Of a DNA stretch of 64,000 nucleotides, positions 10,395 through 21,030 are shown in pieces. The notes beneath the pieces were generated by a model. It saw only the letters and a program-made list of their open reading frames with translations. It did not search any database and was not told the DNA's origin. A program made the position numbers and the translations under genes. The first letter of the stretch is position 1. The number at the start of each line of letters is the position of its first letter. Source of the DNA: Bicyclus anynana (taxonomy: Eukaryota; Arthropoda; Insecta; Lepidoptera; Nymphalidae); NCBI RefSeq assembly GCF_947172395.1, contig NC_069099.1, positions 9,119,740 through 9,183,739 of the forward strand. Reading direction: 5' to 3'.

Positions 10395-11561
10395 GTTATA
10401 TATTTTCTGATTTATCATCATTATCTAATATTTCAATGAATCTAAAATCATGCTCAAATATATGTTTGACTCTGAAATAATCACTATCAGATTCAGGTGT
10501 GACGATAATAGTTTATTTAGCGGTTATACGTAACTTTTAATGCTAAACCATATTCAAAGACTCTTTTCGCTTGAGGTGAGTTCGAAATTTTTTTGGTACT
10601 AAGTCGAAGTAGTTGAAAAGTCAAAAATTATGAAATTCAAACTAGCGTTGTCTGAGAGCGCGGTTATACGTAACTTTCAATGCTTAACCATATCCAAAGA
10701 CTTTTTTCGCTTGAGGTGAGTTCGAAATTTTTTCGGTACCTACTAAGTCGAAGTAGGTACTTGAAAAGTCAAAAAATATGAAATTCAAACTAGCGTTTTC
10801 AGAACGCGGTTATACGTAACTTCCAATGCTTAACCATTTTAAAAGGCTTATTATGCTTCAGGAGATTTCGAAATTTTATTGGTTATATATTTTCTGATTT
10901 ATCATCATTATCTAATATTTCAATGAATCTAAAATCATGCTCAAATATATGTTTGACTTTTTTTGTTTTGACTTTGAAATAATCACTATCAGATTCAGGT
11001 GTGACGATAATAGTTTATTTAGCGGTTATACGTAACTTTCAATGCTAAACCATATTCAAAGACTCTTTTCGCTTGAGGTGAGTTCGAAATTTTTTTGGTA
11101 CTAAGTCGAAGTAGTTGAAAAGTCAAAAATTATGAAATTCAAAGTAGCGTATTCTGAAATCGCGGCTATACGTAACTTTCTATGCTAAACCATATTCAAA
11201 GACTCTTTTCGCTTGAGGTGAGTTCGATTTTTTTTTGATATTATGTCCAAGTAGTTGAAACGTCAAAAAATATGAAATTTAAACTAGCGTTGTTTGAGAG
11301 CGCGGTTATACGTAACTTTCAATGCTTAACCATATTCAAAGACTCTTTTCGCTTGAGGTGAGTTCAAAATTTTTTTGGTACTAAGTCGAAGTAGTTGAAA
11401 AGTCAAAAATTATGAAATTCAAAGTAGCGTATTCTGAAATCGCGGTTGTACGTAACTTTCAATGCTAAACCATATTCAAAGACTCTTTTCGCTTGAGGTG
11501 AGTTCGAAATTTTTTTGGTACTGCCTACTAAGTCGAAGTAGTTGAAAAGTCATAAAATATG
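10395..11561 (+). repeat. Seven-copy ~140-bp tandem array with higher-order duplication
   Basis: Units start with GCGGTTATACGTAACTTTCAA (or a close variant) at 10520, 10660, 10806, 11022, 11162, 11302 and 11442; most are 140 bp. The third unit is cut at about 10881. There a copy of the array's own left flank (10395-10519) recurs at 10882-11021 with a 15-bp insertion, after which four more units follow. The array therefore grew by duplicating a flank-plus-units block as well as single units. No coding frame is kept. Confidence 0.9.
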
Positions 11562-11806
11562 CTTTCCGTTAAGTATCTGTTTATCGGAAGTCAGGAATAA
11601 TTATGACAGGATATTATCATCTCTGACTAGTGCTGGTCTATAAAGAGATTTTATTTAAAATATACTACTTAACAGGATCGACCTGACCTGACCTAAATAA
11701 TATTCTATTGCAAACAAAGCAAATTACACCGTGGATGGTTTAGAAATCATCTGTCTGTTGTTAATAATTCAAGCCCCCAGATACTACATTGTGCCAATTC
11801 TCGTAC

Positions 11807-12270
11807 AAATTAACTCTTAACGGTTGGTTGGGCAGCTGTTATACCGGTGATTATAAAATTTTCAAAGCAAAAGTCCGTTTGTTACCTTATCATTTGAAAA
11901 AATGAAGTATAAAGTTTTTAAATATTAAGTACCTATAACAAGTGGTGTTAGAGAAAACTAACTTTTAAAATATTCGCAAAAATATTTTGAAATTTAATCA
12001 AACATTTTATTTTAATATTGAATTACCGCTTGAATCGTATAAAGTATAGGTATATACGTAACTGGTTAGAAATGTGGATGAAATTAACTCCTAACAGTTG
12101 GTTGGACAGCTGGTATATGATTACAAAATTTGCAAAGCAAAAGTTCTTGTGTTATATTTTAACTTGAAAATTAAGTAAAGTTTTTAATATTAAGTATGGC
12201 AAGTGGGATTTGAGAAAACCGACTTTTAAATATTCGCAAAGCATTCTAATATTTAATGAAATAGTTGAAT
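11807..12270 (+). repeat. Old two-copy tandem duplication, 274-bp offset
   Basis: 11807-12010 and 12081-12270 share AAATTAACTCYTAAC, GTTGGTTGGRCAGCTG, TTGCAAAGCAAAAGT and AAATATTCGCAAA in the same order and orientation. The copies differ by many substitutions and small indels, so the duplication is old. No element structure was found. Confidence 0.75.
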
Positions 12271-12324
12271 TCATCCGTGAGTCGTATAAACATAATTAAT
12301 CTAAAAAGTATATATTTATAATGT

Positions 12325-12540
12325 TATCGCCGCGTTGCGACGACTTGCGGTACGGACGGCTTTAGTGTGCTCGTGGCGTTCGAGCCGTCCACATCTCTTG
12401 TTGTGTAATTCTTTATGGGTTACTTGGGATAGGCGGGGAGAGTGACTTGAGTGGAAAAGGGGAGTGTTTGTTAACAGTCAAAGGCGCCTTTAACCCTACA
12501 CACAACATTCACAAGTGCGTGACTTCACTCAAGGAATTCT
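12325..12540. other. GC-rich island in AT-rich surroundings, function unknown
   Basis: Unlike its neighbours, this stretch is GC-rich (GCCGCGTTGCGACGACTTGC... GGCGTTCGAGCCGTCC... GGCGGGGAGAG). A TATATTTATAA box lies just upstream (12309). It could be a regulatory region or unrecognised element. No ORF or splice pattern was convincing. Confidence 0.3.
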
Positions 12541-12599
12541 TTGCCATTCTAGGGTCTTATTTTGGTTACAATTTGATTTGTTAATTAAGTTGTCCTGGC

Positions 12600-12670
12600 A
12601 AATTTAATTTTAATTAATTTAATTTTAATTAATTTAATTTTAATTAAATTAATTTAATTTAATTTAATTT
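12600..12670. repeat. AATT/TTAA cryptic simple repeat
   Basis: A run of TTTAATTTTAATTAA blocks that simplifies to (AATTT)n at the right end. Confidence 0.85.
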
Positions 12671-13378
12671 GGTCCTTTGTGAATCATAATCTTTGTTCGA
12701 CATTAGTTTTCTTATTTTTGTAATCACTTTTGAGTCTGCTAAAAATACGTAACTTTGATTGAAGTTTTGCACAGAAATTTATTATTATAGTCTGGCATTG
12801 CCTTAATATCAATTTTATCCAGGGTTTCCCATAGGAATGGAATTAACGCGGTGGGAACGGTTGGCCACGGTTAGTTATTATTAAACCGCAGTCATTTCCA
12901 CAAAAAATATACTTACATTTAAAACGAAATTTTTGTAAATCATTTCACTGACGAAGCTGAATTAAATTTTCCCGTGAAAAGTCTAGCTTTGGTTTCATTT
13001 ATACATTTTTTTGGACAAAGTTTATAGGCCTCTCGTGGGAGTATCATCATATTATTATACAAACATTTTGCGAAACGAGTCTGAGGGAGCTTTTATTTTT
13101 GTTTGTAGAGGGTAAATTAGCATTTCCATTGTATTGTCAGAAAGTATATCCGCCGTATTCTTTTTTTCATTTCATTTTTTTTATTCGTTTCATATTTATA
13201 CAAATTGAGCACTGGCTGCTATCTACAGAAATATAGACAGTAGCAATGATGTTAGAAAAAAAAGAGGTAGGTAGGTTATACGCGGACCGCAAGTAGCACG
13301 TTTAAACTATGCTAATTAGCAAACCTAAGCTCAGTCGCCGCACTGTCATCGCGACGTTGACTACGCCGCTGAAATAAG
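12671..13378. other. No feature recognised
   Basis: AT-rich, with short homopolymers near 13160-13180. No element supported. Confidence 0.4.
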
Positions 13379-13662
13379 TCATCAGAACTCAGAGCGTGTG
13401 CAAAATTTCATCCTACACGAAGACCGAGAAGTGGATCAAATTAAGATTCCAAGACTTGTCTTTACTACATAGTTAAAGTGATTGGGGAGGGCGCTATATT
13501 GTATTTGTAATGACGTTTCCTAGCTAGTTATGTATTTTCATCAGAAGTCAGAGCGTGTGCAAAATTTCATCCTAATCGAAAACCGGGAAGTAGGCCAAAT
13601 TGAGATTTCAAGATTTTCTTACATATATAGTTACAAGTGAAGCTAATATAGTAAAGTGTGTT
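13379..13662 (+). repeat. Repeat family Z, tandem pair
   Basis: TCATCAGAACTCAGAGCGTG and GCAAAATTTCATCCTA occur at 13379 and again, slightly changed, at 13538 (159-bp offset). The second unit is preceded by GTAATGACGTTTCCTAGCTA, as in the third copy at 31505-31682. Endings of the TTCTTACATAYATAGTTACA type suggest the 3' end of a retroelement, but the class is not established. Confidence 0.65.
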
Positions 13663-14007
13663 AAGTTTCTGAAAAATTTTTTGGAGGTAAGAAAACCTCA
13701 AGATTCGAACTTAGAAAATTGTAAACAGACTAAACACTAAACTAAGGTGGCAGTTATTACTCGAAATATTATTAAAAATAAACCCAAAAATGTTCCCCTG
13801 CCTTCGCACTCATGTACACACTCAGCTTAATCGGATTTCAGCAAGCGACCAAAATATGATTCCGCTTATAGAAGATTCCTGCCTTACATACACAACTATG
13901 CATGATATACTCAAAATATATATATTCATTTAATCTTCGTTTCGGTCGATTTAGGAACCTTTAATGGGACGGGTAAAATAAAATTGTACCTCTTTCAAGT
14001 ATCTTAC
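13663..14007. other. No feature recognised
   Basis: AT-rich spacer. No ORF or repeat was recognised. Confidence 0.4.
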
Positions 14008-14011
14008 ATCT

Positions 14012-14084
14012 TAAACTGCATCGTCACTTATCATCAGATGAGAGCGCAGTCAAGAGCTAACTTTTCATAGAATAAAAAAAATAT
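14012..14084 (+). repeat. SINE-B 3' end fragment
   Basis: TGCATCGTCACTTATCATCA, then the GAGCGCAGTCAAGAGCTAAC block and an A-rich tail AGAATAAAAAAAA: the last 70 bp of SINE-B in sense orientation. Confidence 0.65.
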
Positions 14085-14191
14085 CAGAAACATCAATCAT
14101 CGGTAGTTTGTAAAACCTTGTTTTAAGATCGATATGAACATGATTTACATAAGAATTCATAAAAAAACTGCCAAAGTGCGAATGGGTATAT

Positions 14192-14296
14192 GGACAGGAC
14201 GGGATGGGGACAGGACGGGATGGGGACAGGACGGGATGGGGACAGGGCGGGATGGGGACAGGACGGGATGGAGACAGGACGGGATGGGGACGTGAC
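14192..14296 (+). repeat. G-rich minisatellite, 17-bp unit
   Basis: About six copies of GGGACAGGACGGGATGG with single-base changes (GGACAGGGCGGGATGG, GGAGACAGG). The G runs on the + strand could form G-quadruplexes. The Ser/Pro-rich antisense ORFs here are only this repeat translated. Confidence 0.9.
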
Positions 14297-14351
14297 AGTA
14301 ACTGAGTAGAGACGAGACTGAGAAAGGATTGAGATAAGGCATAATTGCATG

Positions 14352-14550
14352 TTTTTTTTTTATTCTTTACAAATTAGCCTTTGACTAAAATTTCATCTGA
14401 TGGTAAGTGATTATGCAATCAAAGATGGAAGCGGGCTAACTTGTTAGGAGGAGGATGAATCCGCAGCCCTTTCGGTTTCTACACGACATCGTACCGGAAC
14501 GCTAAGCCAGACCTCGATCGGGGATCGAACCCAGGACCTCCGTCCTGTAT
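14352..14550 (-). repeat. SINE-B with internal deletion
   Basis: The antisense strand has the tRNA-like B-box region (GACGGAGGTCCTGGGTTCGA), skips the middle part of SINE-B, and continues from AGCGTTCCGGTACGATGTCG to the A-rich tail. The tRNA 5' part is missing. Confidence 0.8.
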
Positions 14551-14658
14551 TAGAATTTGAATTCGTTCTCATGTATCAATATAAACCAAGGTAATATAAA
14601 GAGGACATGAGCACGGTAAAGCTGATTTTATACAAAAGCATACATTTACGCCAAGCTT

Positions 14659-14845
14659 ATTGTTCCAGTGCTGTAATGCAATTGTCCGGGTCAGGGGTGA
14701 AGGAACTCTCGCGTGATCGGCTTGTTTTAGCGCCGCCTGCATAGCCACACTGATGTGTGAAAAGATATGCGGTGAAGGAAATATTTGCAGAAATACTTCG
14801 TAGTTTGTCGCTAATAATAGTATACTAAAGTCTTAATGGACTACT
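14659..14845 (+). repeat. Repeat family P, copy 1
   Basis: TATTGTTCCAGTGCTGTAAT, the CCGGGTCAGGGGTGAAGGAA block, a TCGCGTGAT block, CACTGATGTGTG and GAAGGAAATATTTG recur in the same order at 20038-20215. The two are clearly homologous at low identity. No ends or coding were recognised. Confidence 0.6.
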
Positions 14846-15132
14846 TGTGTTTGTACGTTAAATATTTTATTATGTGCAAAGCTTGGGTTTTAGAGCAGTT
14901 CTTTCTTATAAGGTTTTATTTTTATTACCTATATTAAAAGATTCGATTCGAATTCAATTGAGACGAATATTCTCGTTCCCTTCAAATTAGTCGGAAATAG
15001 TTCGAGAAGTGGATGCGATAATTTGTCCATTGAGATAGGATCACTTGTATTTTTTTCCTAATAGAATAATGTTACTTATCAAATACCTATACCTTATAGG
15101 TTGGGAAAAAGTCTTTTTGAGTGCAGTATGTA

Positions 15133-15346
15133 CTAGCGGACGCCCGCGACTTTGCGTGGAATTCAGTTTTTCACAAATCCCGCGGGAAACTCGGATTTTT
15201 CCGAGAAGAAAAGTACCCTACGTGTTAATCCAGCGTAAAATCTATTTTCAATGCAAATCCTGATCGCTTTAGTAGCCGCAGCATAAAGAAGGAACAAACA
15301 TATACACAAACACACAAACTTTCGCCTTTATAATATTAATGTGATA
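15133..15346 (-). mobile_element. Hel-1 Helitron, near full length
   Basis: Left edge CTAGCGGACGCCCGCGACTT, internal CACAAATCCCGCGGGAA, right edge CGCCTTTATAATATTAATG. A small deletion shortens the terminal hairpin (GACTTTGCGTGG instead of GACTTCGTCCGCGTGG). Confidence 0.8.
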
Positions 15347-15849
15347 GCTATACCTTTTGTATTTGACTGGCTTTGGTATCATTACTAAGTTTTAATATTC
15401 AGACATAGGTATTAGAAGTAGGATTAGTAGAATCACATCATGCTAGTTGTTAAGTATTTTAATTATTGTTTTTTTCTCTTTCCTTTGTATGATGTGTATT
15501 CTGAATAAACTTTTCTCTCTTTCTTTCTATATATAAGTCAGGATATTAAGTACTTGACAAATTTAGAACTGCTAAAAACATAGATATATAACTACCAGAT
15601 GGAGCCCTAAAGTGACTTTAGATTCTAGAGCGTGACAGGCTTATGTCACTCGGCTTTTATTAAAAAGGGGCACAAGATTTTTTTTTGTCACTTTCAGCAT
15701 GGTCGATTTTTTTGTTTGGCAAACGTCGAGTATTTGATTGATGGTTGACAAACACAACACGTATCCAAGCATTTATTTAATTTTTAGTAAATTGAGTATT
15801 ATGTGGTACAACATTGCGGTTACGATATTAATTTATAAGTTATCGTGCT
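15347..15849. other. Single-copy-looking upstream region of the THAP-like exon
   Basis: No repeat family was recognised. In the frame of the downstream ATG a TAA stop lies about 20 nt upstream, so 15850 is the first start in that frame. TTTCAGCATGG at about 15695 is a weak initiator-like match only. Confidence 0.35.
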
Positions 15850-15920
15850 ATGGTGGGGTGTTGTATTTTAGGCTGCAAAAGCCGCAGTGAGCGGAAAATC
15901 GAAGGAATTACATTTCATTA
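15850..15920 (+). CDS. THAP zinc-finger N-terminal exon (partial)
   Basis: Starting at ATG 15850 the sequence reads MVGCCILGCKSRSERKIEGI then TFH and reaches a splice-donor-like TTA|GTAAGA at 15921. Read through, it meets a stop (TAG) at 15919-15921. The motif CC-x3-C-KSR followed about a dozen residues later by GITFH is the N-terminal signature of the THAP domain, a C2CH zinc finger that binds DNA and is normally followed by FP and a distal C-x2-H pair. The length (23 codons plus 2 nt) and the donor suggest a first coding exon. The rest of the domain was not found nearby. THAP domains occur in host regulators and in P-element-like transposases; which of these applies cannot be told. An orphan or decayed exon is possible. 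Confidence 0.5.
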
Positions 15921-16199
15921 GTAAGAAACCATAAACTTTATTGAATGATAATATATAGCCTAGATTTGTTGGAATTCGAAGCTAATTGAATGTGATAAGC
16001 GTTTACTAGAGTATCTTCAATGGCAATATTTCGTATTTCGCTATATTTCAAAACCTAACCTTCTTTTTATTTACTTCAAATGTGACCATGTCCCACCTAT
16101 TAAACTACCACTAAAATAAAAGAATTAAGTAATTTTTGGTAAGACGCTGTAACTAATTCTTAATAAAGTAAAGATTACACTCTTTACCACGAGTCTAAG
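15921..16199. other. Possible intron start, otherwise featureless
   Basis: AT-rich sequence after the donor-like site. No acceptor followed by THAP-like coding was found. Confidence 0.3.
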
Positions 16200-16696
16200 A
16201 TGTATGGCAACATTTTGTTATGATGGCTAGACATGTGTTATTAATATTTAATACTAGAGGATATATGCGATTTACCCCGCATAAGTAGTTCCCGTTCCCG
16301 TAGGAAATTTGGGATAAAAAATAGCCTATGTGTTATTTCAGGTTATTTGTGTGTCAAAATTTGGGGAAATCTGTTTAGTAGTATTTGCTGAAAGATTACA
16401 ACAAACACACACTCACAAACTCTCACATCTTTAATAATTCAAGAAAGATCAGCTGAAAGTTTAAAAGCCTGTGCTCCTACTATAGGTAAGAATTGTAGGC
16501 AATGGACTGATATCATGTTATGATTTAAGTTATCACCGAAAACACAATTAAATAATACAAAGTTCTTTTATTATCCGAAAGAATCTTACTTTTTAATCTA
16601 TCTGATCCTATTTATTGTATTAGGACTTCATTTAATTATATTTGCAGATTACCCCAAAAACGTGTAAATAAATATGTATGGCAACATTTTGTTATG
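16200..16696. repeat. Direct repeats of 23 nt, 474 bp apart
   Basis: ATGTATGGCAACATTTTGTT followed by ATG occurs identically at 16200-16222 and 16674-16696. The interval contains a Helitron. It might be the target duplication of a composite insertion or a duplicated fragment. Confidence 0.6.
16254..16440 (-). mobile_element. Hel-2 Helitron, decayed
   Basis: Begins CTAGAGGATATATGCGATTT, contains AGTAGTTCCCGTTCCCGTAG and ends in ACAAACTCTCACATCTTTAA near 16430. The terminal hairpin is largely lost. Confidence 0.65.
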
Positions 16697-17396
16697 TAAT
16701 TTATGAATGCAAGTGTAGTGTACATAATAATATAATACACACGCACACTTATAACCTTACATAAGGCTGTCTCACGGGCGGCCACGCTATGGCTACGTCT
16801 AGTTGTTCTAAGTCTATGGCTAAAAATTACCGAAACAACCATATTCTTTGATCGAACTAAGCAATCGCAACAGAGTAACGAAGTGAAGGGAAATGTGCGT
16901 GAGACTGATGTTAGAAAACTGTTTGAAATTGATAACATGACAAACCAATCAATATAGACACGCGAACTGTAAATGTAGGTCATATAAACGTTATAGACAC
17001 AACGTTACAAGTTAGTAACAAGAACACAAAATTCCTGCTTTTTCTGCCCTAGAAAAACATTCTAAAAAAAAAGCTAGAAAATTTAGTGAGTAAAATAAAG
17101 AGATAATTAAATTAGCATTAAATTTGGCCATAATAAATTAAATAGTATAAGTTACAATTATTATTTACTTTTACTTACTCGGTATCATAAAGCTTTAATA
17201 GCTCCATTGATAACAATATAAATCCATTGATATAAATAATCGTCGAACTAAAATAATTTGAGTCTCCGGGCCTTGGACCATTGTTGTACTCAGTTTTATA
17301 GGTTTTTGTCATATTTCTAGTATATAAATCATATTTCAAAATATGGTTAGTATTAGTAAGACATCGCTTTAAGCTCTTTAAGCTCATTGTCATTGT
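16697..17396. other. No feature recognised
   Basis: Contains antisense ORFs of 115 codons (16636-16983) and 117 codons (17175-17528). Neither shows a known domain; the second overlaps a Helitron. GCTGTCTCACGGGCGGCCAC at about 16766 is a lone GC-rich patch. Confidence 0.35.
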
Positions 17397-17546
17397 CAGA
17401 GTAAATTGTATTTCCATTTCAAATTTCAGCCAAATCGCTTCAGTAGCCGCAGTGTAAAGGAGGAACAAACATACACACACACACGCGCTTACACAAATAC
17501 ACACACACTTACACACAATATTTCGCATTTATAATATTAGTGTGAT
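17397..17546 (-). mobile_element. Hel-1 Helitron 5' half with AC microsatellite
   Basis: CAGAGTAAATTGTATTTCC, TCAGCCAAATCGCTTCAGTA, then an (AC)n-rich stretch at 17469-17515 and CATTTATAATATTAGTGTGA. The CTAG half is missing, and the microsatellite is an expansion of the usual ACAAACATACACAC block. Confidence 0.75.
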
Positions 17547-18061
17547 ATTGGAGGGTGGCTTGGCCTAGAATTGCTCACGACGATTATCCAGATCCCACTA
17601 TCGCCTATCTTCAAAACCAAAGGTACACCGCTCCTCCTCTCTGAACGATCTTTTCTTAGTTTTTTTGTAAGTGATATGATAGGATGGACACACCTATACA
17701 TACTTAAGGGTTGAACTGCTCAGTTCGTTAATTTTGGTCTTCGATATTTTAAAATGCTTTACAGTGTAATAGAGACAAAGTAGCGTTAGTTTTTAAAATC
17801 ACGTAGAGTTTACTAATGGTTGTTCGAAGTTTCAAATAAGTATTTTATATGACAACTTTAGTATCTTGTAGTTTGTCGTGGAGGATCCCTGGTGGGCAAA
17901 CAAACACATTTGTCATACTTTTCCACTTTAATAGGGATTCAACTCTGTTGTGTTGCTATTATTTTGTTAAAATAATTGTGGAACTTTTTAAAGAAAATAA
18001 AACGTAAGTCAAAGAGGAATCTACAATAATTTATCTATAGTGTTTTCTTTTACACGATGGG
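17547..18061. other. No feature recognised
   Basis: Spacer with no assigned repeat or gene. Confidence 0.4.
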
Positions 18062-18318
18062 CTTAGACTCATCATTAGGTGCCTTCTTCCAGCTGAAGTT
18101 TGGCGGTCATGTGTAGAAAACTTTTCCGGTATTTTGCAGTATTTTTTAAGCTGTGTATATGTTAACTTGGTCCACTCTTTGCAATCATCTATCCACTTTC
18201 TTTGCTGTCTTCCTGGAGCACGTTTTCTACCTTACCTTCTAGGATCAACCTAGGAAACTCATAGAGGGATCCCCTTTGCCAATGGCCGAAAAATGCGATT
18301 TTCCTTCTCTTAATGACT
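18062..18318 (-). pseudogene. Second LINE family, reverse transcriptase C-terminus with frameshift
   Basis: The antisense strand translates to VIKRRKIAFFGHWQRGSLYE, then FPRLILEGKV, and after a frame change GRKRAPGRQQRKWIDDCKEW, TKLTYTQL. The order KRRKI..FGH..RG..YE.PRLILEGK..GKR..GR...W.D....WT is typical of the C-terminal end of non-LTR reverse transcriptases. The sequence differs from the RTE copies elsewhere in this window. It abuts the LINE-alpha end at 18319. Confidence 0.75.
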
Positions 18319-18727
18319 ACAAATCGTTTTTACGTAGTTCTACGCTACGAAAGTCTAGTCTCGACCAACTAGCGGTTGAGGCTTGCAACTGCACCCCTGA
18401 TTCCAACGCCGTTTGTAAATCTAGACGCCCATAGAACGACCTTTACGATGACATAACGAACGACTACGAGGTCCCCGATACCACCCAGACGTCACCCAGA
18501 CGTGGGCTTTTTAACTCAAGAACTCGGGGGTGCTCGGACTAATACACTTAGGCCAAAACATTCTTCCCGAACGGCCGTTTAAGCTGAGTCCGAGAATTAG
18601 AGCAGACGACCTTAGATAGTCGTTACGCCCTTCCACTCTGCTTCTGCTTTCGGGGCCGATCAAGCGATGCTTGTGCGCTCGTCCAAACCCCCTGGTGACG
18701 CCGCTGAGGTATCATTCAAAAAAATCT
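18319..18727 (+). mobile_element. LINE-alpha 3' end, longer copy
   Basis: Shares the GTCACCCAGACGTGGGCTTT, CTCGGACTAATACACTTAGG and GCTCGTCCAAACCCCCTGG blocks with 796-1046, and extends about 170 bp further upstream. It ends shortly before an A-rich run at 18719-18726. Confidence 0.7.
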
Positions 18728-20037
18728 GAATTCACAATCAGAAAAAAATTAAACATCACTGTGGTATCAGGTGTCGTATAAGTTTAGGTAGTGTTGGTAA
18801 GTACATAATATACATACCTACAGGTAATACAATAAAACAAATACTTGCTGCGTAGTCAGAAAATCATTTGCGAGAATGCAAATCACGAAATCTAATATAA
18901 TATTCATGACGCAGACGTATTGAGGCAATACAACGAAATACAAACGTTCTGTAACAACGAATTCGTTTCAACTGCTTAAATCAATCCAATTTATTTCGGA
19001 TTTCTGAAGTAACAGCAGCTAAAGTTTATATTACTTTCACATAAATTGTATTCCAACTTTATTTGGATTTGAGTATCGGATAAGAGTTGTAAATTCGAGA
19101 CAAACTTTTAGTGAATTTCGCAAAAGTTCAAGCTTGGCATAGCTTACCTATTATAAATTTATAGACAATTTTGGGTTGCAGAAGCTGTTTTTGGTATCGT
19201 ATTTTTGTGGTTGCTGGCACTTAATCAGGGTTTTTTTTTATCCTAGGTCATAATTAAGATTTCTATTTTCATATCACACGTAATGTTAGCCCGGGATCAG
19301 TGGAACAAATTTACAAGTGATAATCTCGTTATTGATACAAGTTGGAAGGAGGTTAGTTTACCAAAAGTTGTTACTAACCAGATATTTTTTTAATTAATTA
19401 ATTAATTAAACTGTTGCTTAATTAATAGTTATATAACTTAACAGTCACAATGTCCTACAAATTATGCGGTATATTGTCTCGTTCCGATGCTCAGAAATTT
19501 TTATTACCTGGTAAGCTAGTTAGCTACCAAAATCAAGAATTTTCATAAATAAAAAAGGTGAGGTCTCATCAAGATAAAGCTACTCACGGAAAATTAACTT
19601 GATAGTAATCAGTTGTAAAAAATGTTCTACGGATCCCGGACTATGATATTTAGTAATATTACTAAGAAACTCATTACTCACATACACAGCTTACATACAC
19701 TCACTGACTCACTTACATACACTTACACAGCTTACATTTATGGTTTTCTTGCAGATCTATGCGGTTACTTGCGTATCGTGGTGCTGATCTGATAATGGCG
19801 TTGAACTCTACAGGCTCTCCAACTAGAAAAAGAAAGCGTGCGTTCATTTGGTCTTCTTTAACAATTTAGCGCTAAATTTTAGAGCTGAAAAATATTTTTA
19901 AATATTCATTCAAGTTGCAGTGTAACCCAAATTCTGAAATTAGCATAGTATTTCTGTTTTGTTTAGGAAATTGTTACTTAAATTCTTACATTAGAATGAG
20001 GACGTAGCAGCGTTGCATGTTGAAATTTTGAAAGGCC
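18728..20037. other. Mostly featureless; short cryptic repeat and a weak exon-like block
   Basis: 19676-19740 is a cryptic CTTACATACAC repeat. TTTTCTTGCAG at about 19745-19755 is a good acceptor. It is followed by an open frame (S, MRLLAYRGADLIMAL..., RKRKRAF) that ends at a stop near 19868. Part of that text resembles MITE-1, so it is not called as a gene. Confidence 0.3.
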
Positions 20038-20215
20038 TATTGTTCCAGGACTGAAAATGAATTTCCCGGGTCACGGGTGAATGAACTGTGGCGTGATAAG
20101 CTAGTTGCATTACTGACTGCACCGGCACTGATGTGTAGACGATTAAGGAAATATTTGTGGCATAACTTGGTTGTTTGTATTTTTGTTTAGCGGTAACATT
20201 AGGATTGTATTAATG
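20038..20215 (+). repeat. Repeat family P, copy 2
   Basis: TATTGTTCCAGGACTGAAAA, CCCGGGTCACGGGTGAATGA, GGCGTGATAAGCTAGTT, CACTGATGTGTAG and AAGGAAATATTTGTGG align in order with 14659-14845. Confidence 0.6.
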
Positions 20216-20313
20216 GCAACTATCAACAAAATAAAATTATAAAAGATTTTGTAAGTATTTTATGCAAAATCAAAATTAATTTATTCTTTCATAAACGGTT
20301 TAGTGGACGTCTT

Positions 20314-20625
20314 TATCATCATCATCATTATTAATCCATATTCGGCTCACTGCTGAGATCGCGTTTCCTCTCAGAATGAAAGGGGTTAGGCCAATAGTCC
20401 ACCATGCTGGCCCAATGCGGATTGGCAGACAACGCACACGCAGAGAATTAAGAAAATTCTCAGGATTGCAGGTTCCTCACGATGCTTCACCGTTTGAGAC
20501 ACGTGATATTTAATTTCTTAAAATGCACACAACTGAAAAGTTGGAGGTGCATGTCCCGGACCGGATTCGAACCCACACCCTCCGGAATCGGTGGCAGAGG
20601 TCATATCCACTGGGCTATCATGGCT
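20314..20625 (-). repeat. SINE-A, best full-length copy (family reference)
   Basis: Read antisense: tRNA-like head GAGCCATGATAGCCCAGTGG (A box) to GTGTGGGTTCGAATCC (B box); linker CAACTTTTCAGTTGTGTGC; middle GTGATATTTAATTTC pattern with TCTCAAACGGTG; box CCGCATTGGGCCAGC then ATGGTGGACTATTGG; small stem CCTCTCA-like; tail AGCAGTGAGCCGAATATGG, then ATTAATAATGATGATGATGA. It is a polymerase-III-type SINE without coding capacity. CTTTAT repeats at both flanks (20311-20316 and 20630-20635) are a possible short target duplication. Confidence 0.9.
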
Positions 20626-21030
20626 CACCTCTTTATGATGCAAGTATATAATTATTTATTAAACGGCTGATCGTTGCAATCACAAATTTACGTTTTGCAA
20701 TATCATACGTACATCGGAAACCATTTCCATTCCGGAAATAGCCTCATTGATCCGGGCTATTTTTGCCAATCTAGTATTATCTGGCCCGGACTTCATTTTG
20801 CGGTGAGGTGACTTCACTGAATTAGTAATAGCATTCTCAATGATTGCGTGGCTTTTTGGATTGTTTATAGACGTATTTGAAATGTGCAGTCTATTCTCAA
20901 TTCGGTTATGTTTCTTAGACTAATTAAAAATTCCCAAACATTTTGGGTCTAATGTAGGCCTTTACCTTTATATCGGATGTTTATAAGCATGAAATAAATT
21001 TTTGTTTAAATGTCGCCTAATTTCTCATTA
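20626..21030. other. No feature recognised
   Basis: Spacer without assigned element. Confidence 0.4.

Noticed and set aside
10520..11561. CRISPR-like array
   Set aside because: Eukaryotic context; units are contiguous tandem repeats of about 140 bp without short repeats separated by unique spacers.
12309..12345. TATA promoter in front of the GC-rich patch
   Set aside because: TATATTTATAA is expected often in such AT-rich DNA, and no initiator, ORF or splice site follows at a sensible distance.
14123..14350. Ser/Pro/His-rich antisense ORFs
   Set aside because: Translation of the 17-bp minisatellite.
16636..17528. Two antisense ORFs above 110 codons
   Set aside because: Low-complexity Ser/Cys/Val-rich translations. 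One overlaps a Helitron with an AC microsatellite; neither has domain or splice support.
19756..19868. Exon after a good acceptor (TTTTCTTGCAG), reading MRLLAYRGADLIM...RKRKR
   Set aside because: It ends at a stop without a donor, has no domain, and partly resembles MITE-1 text.
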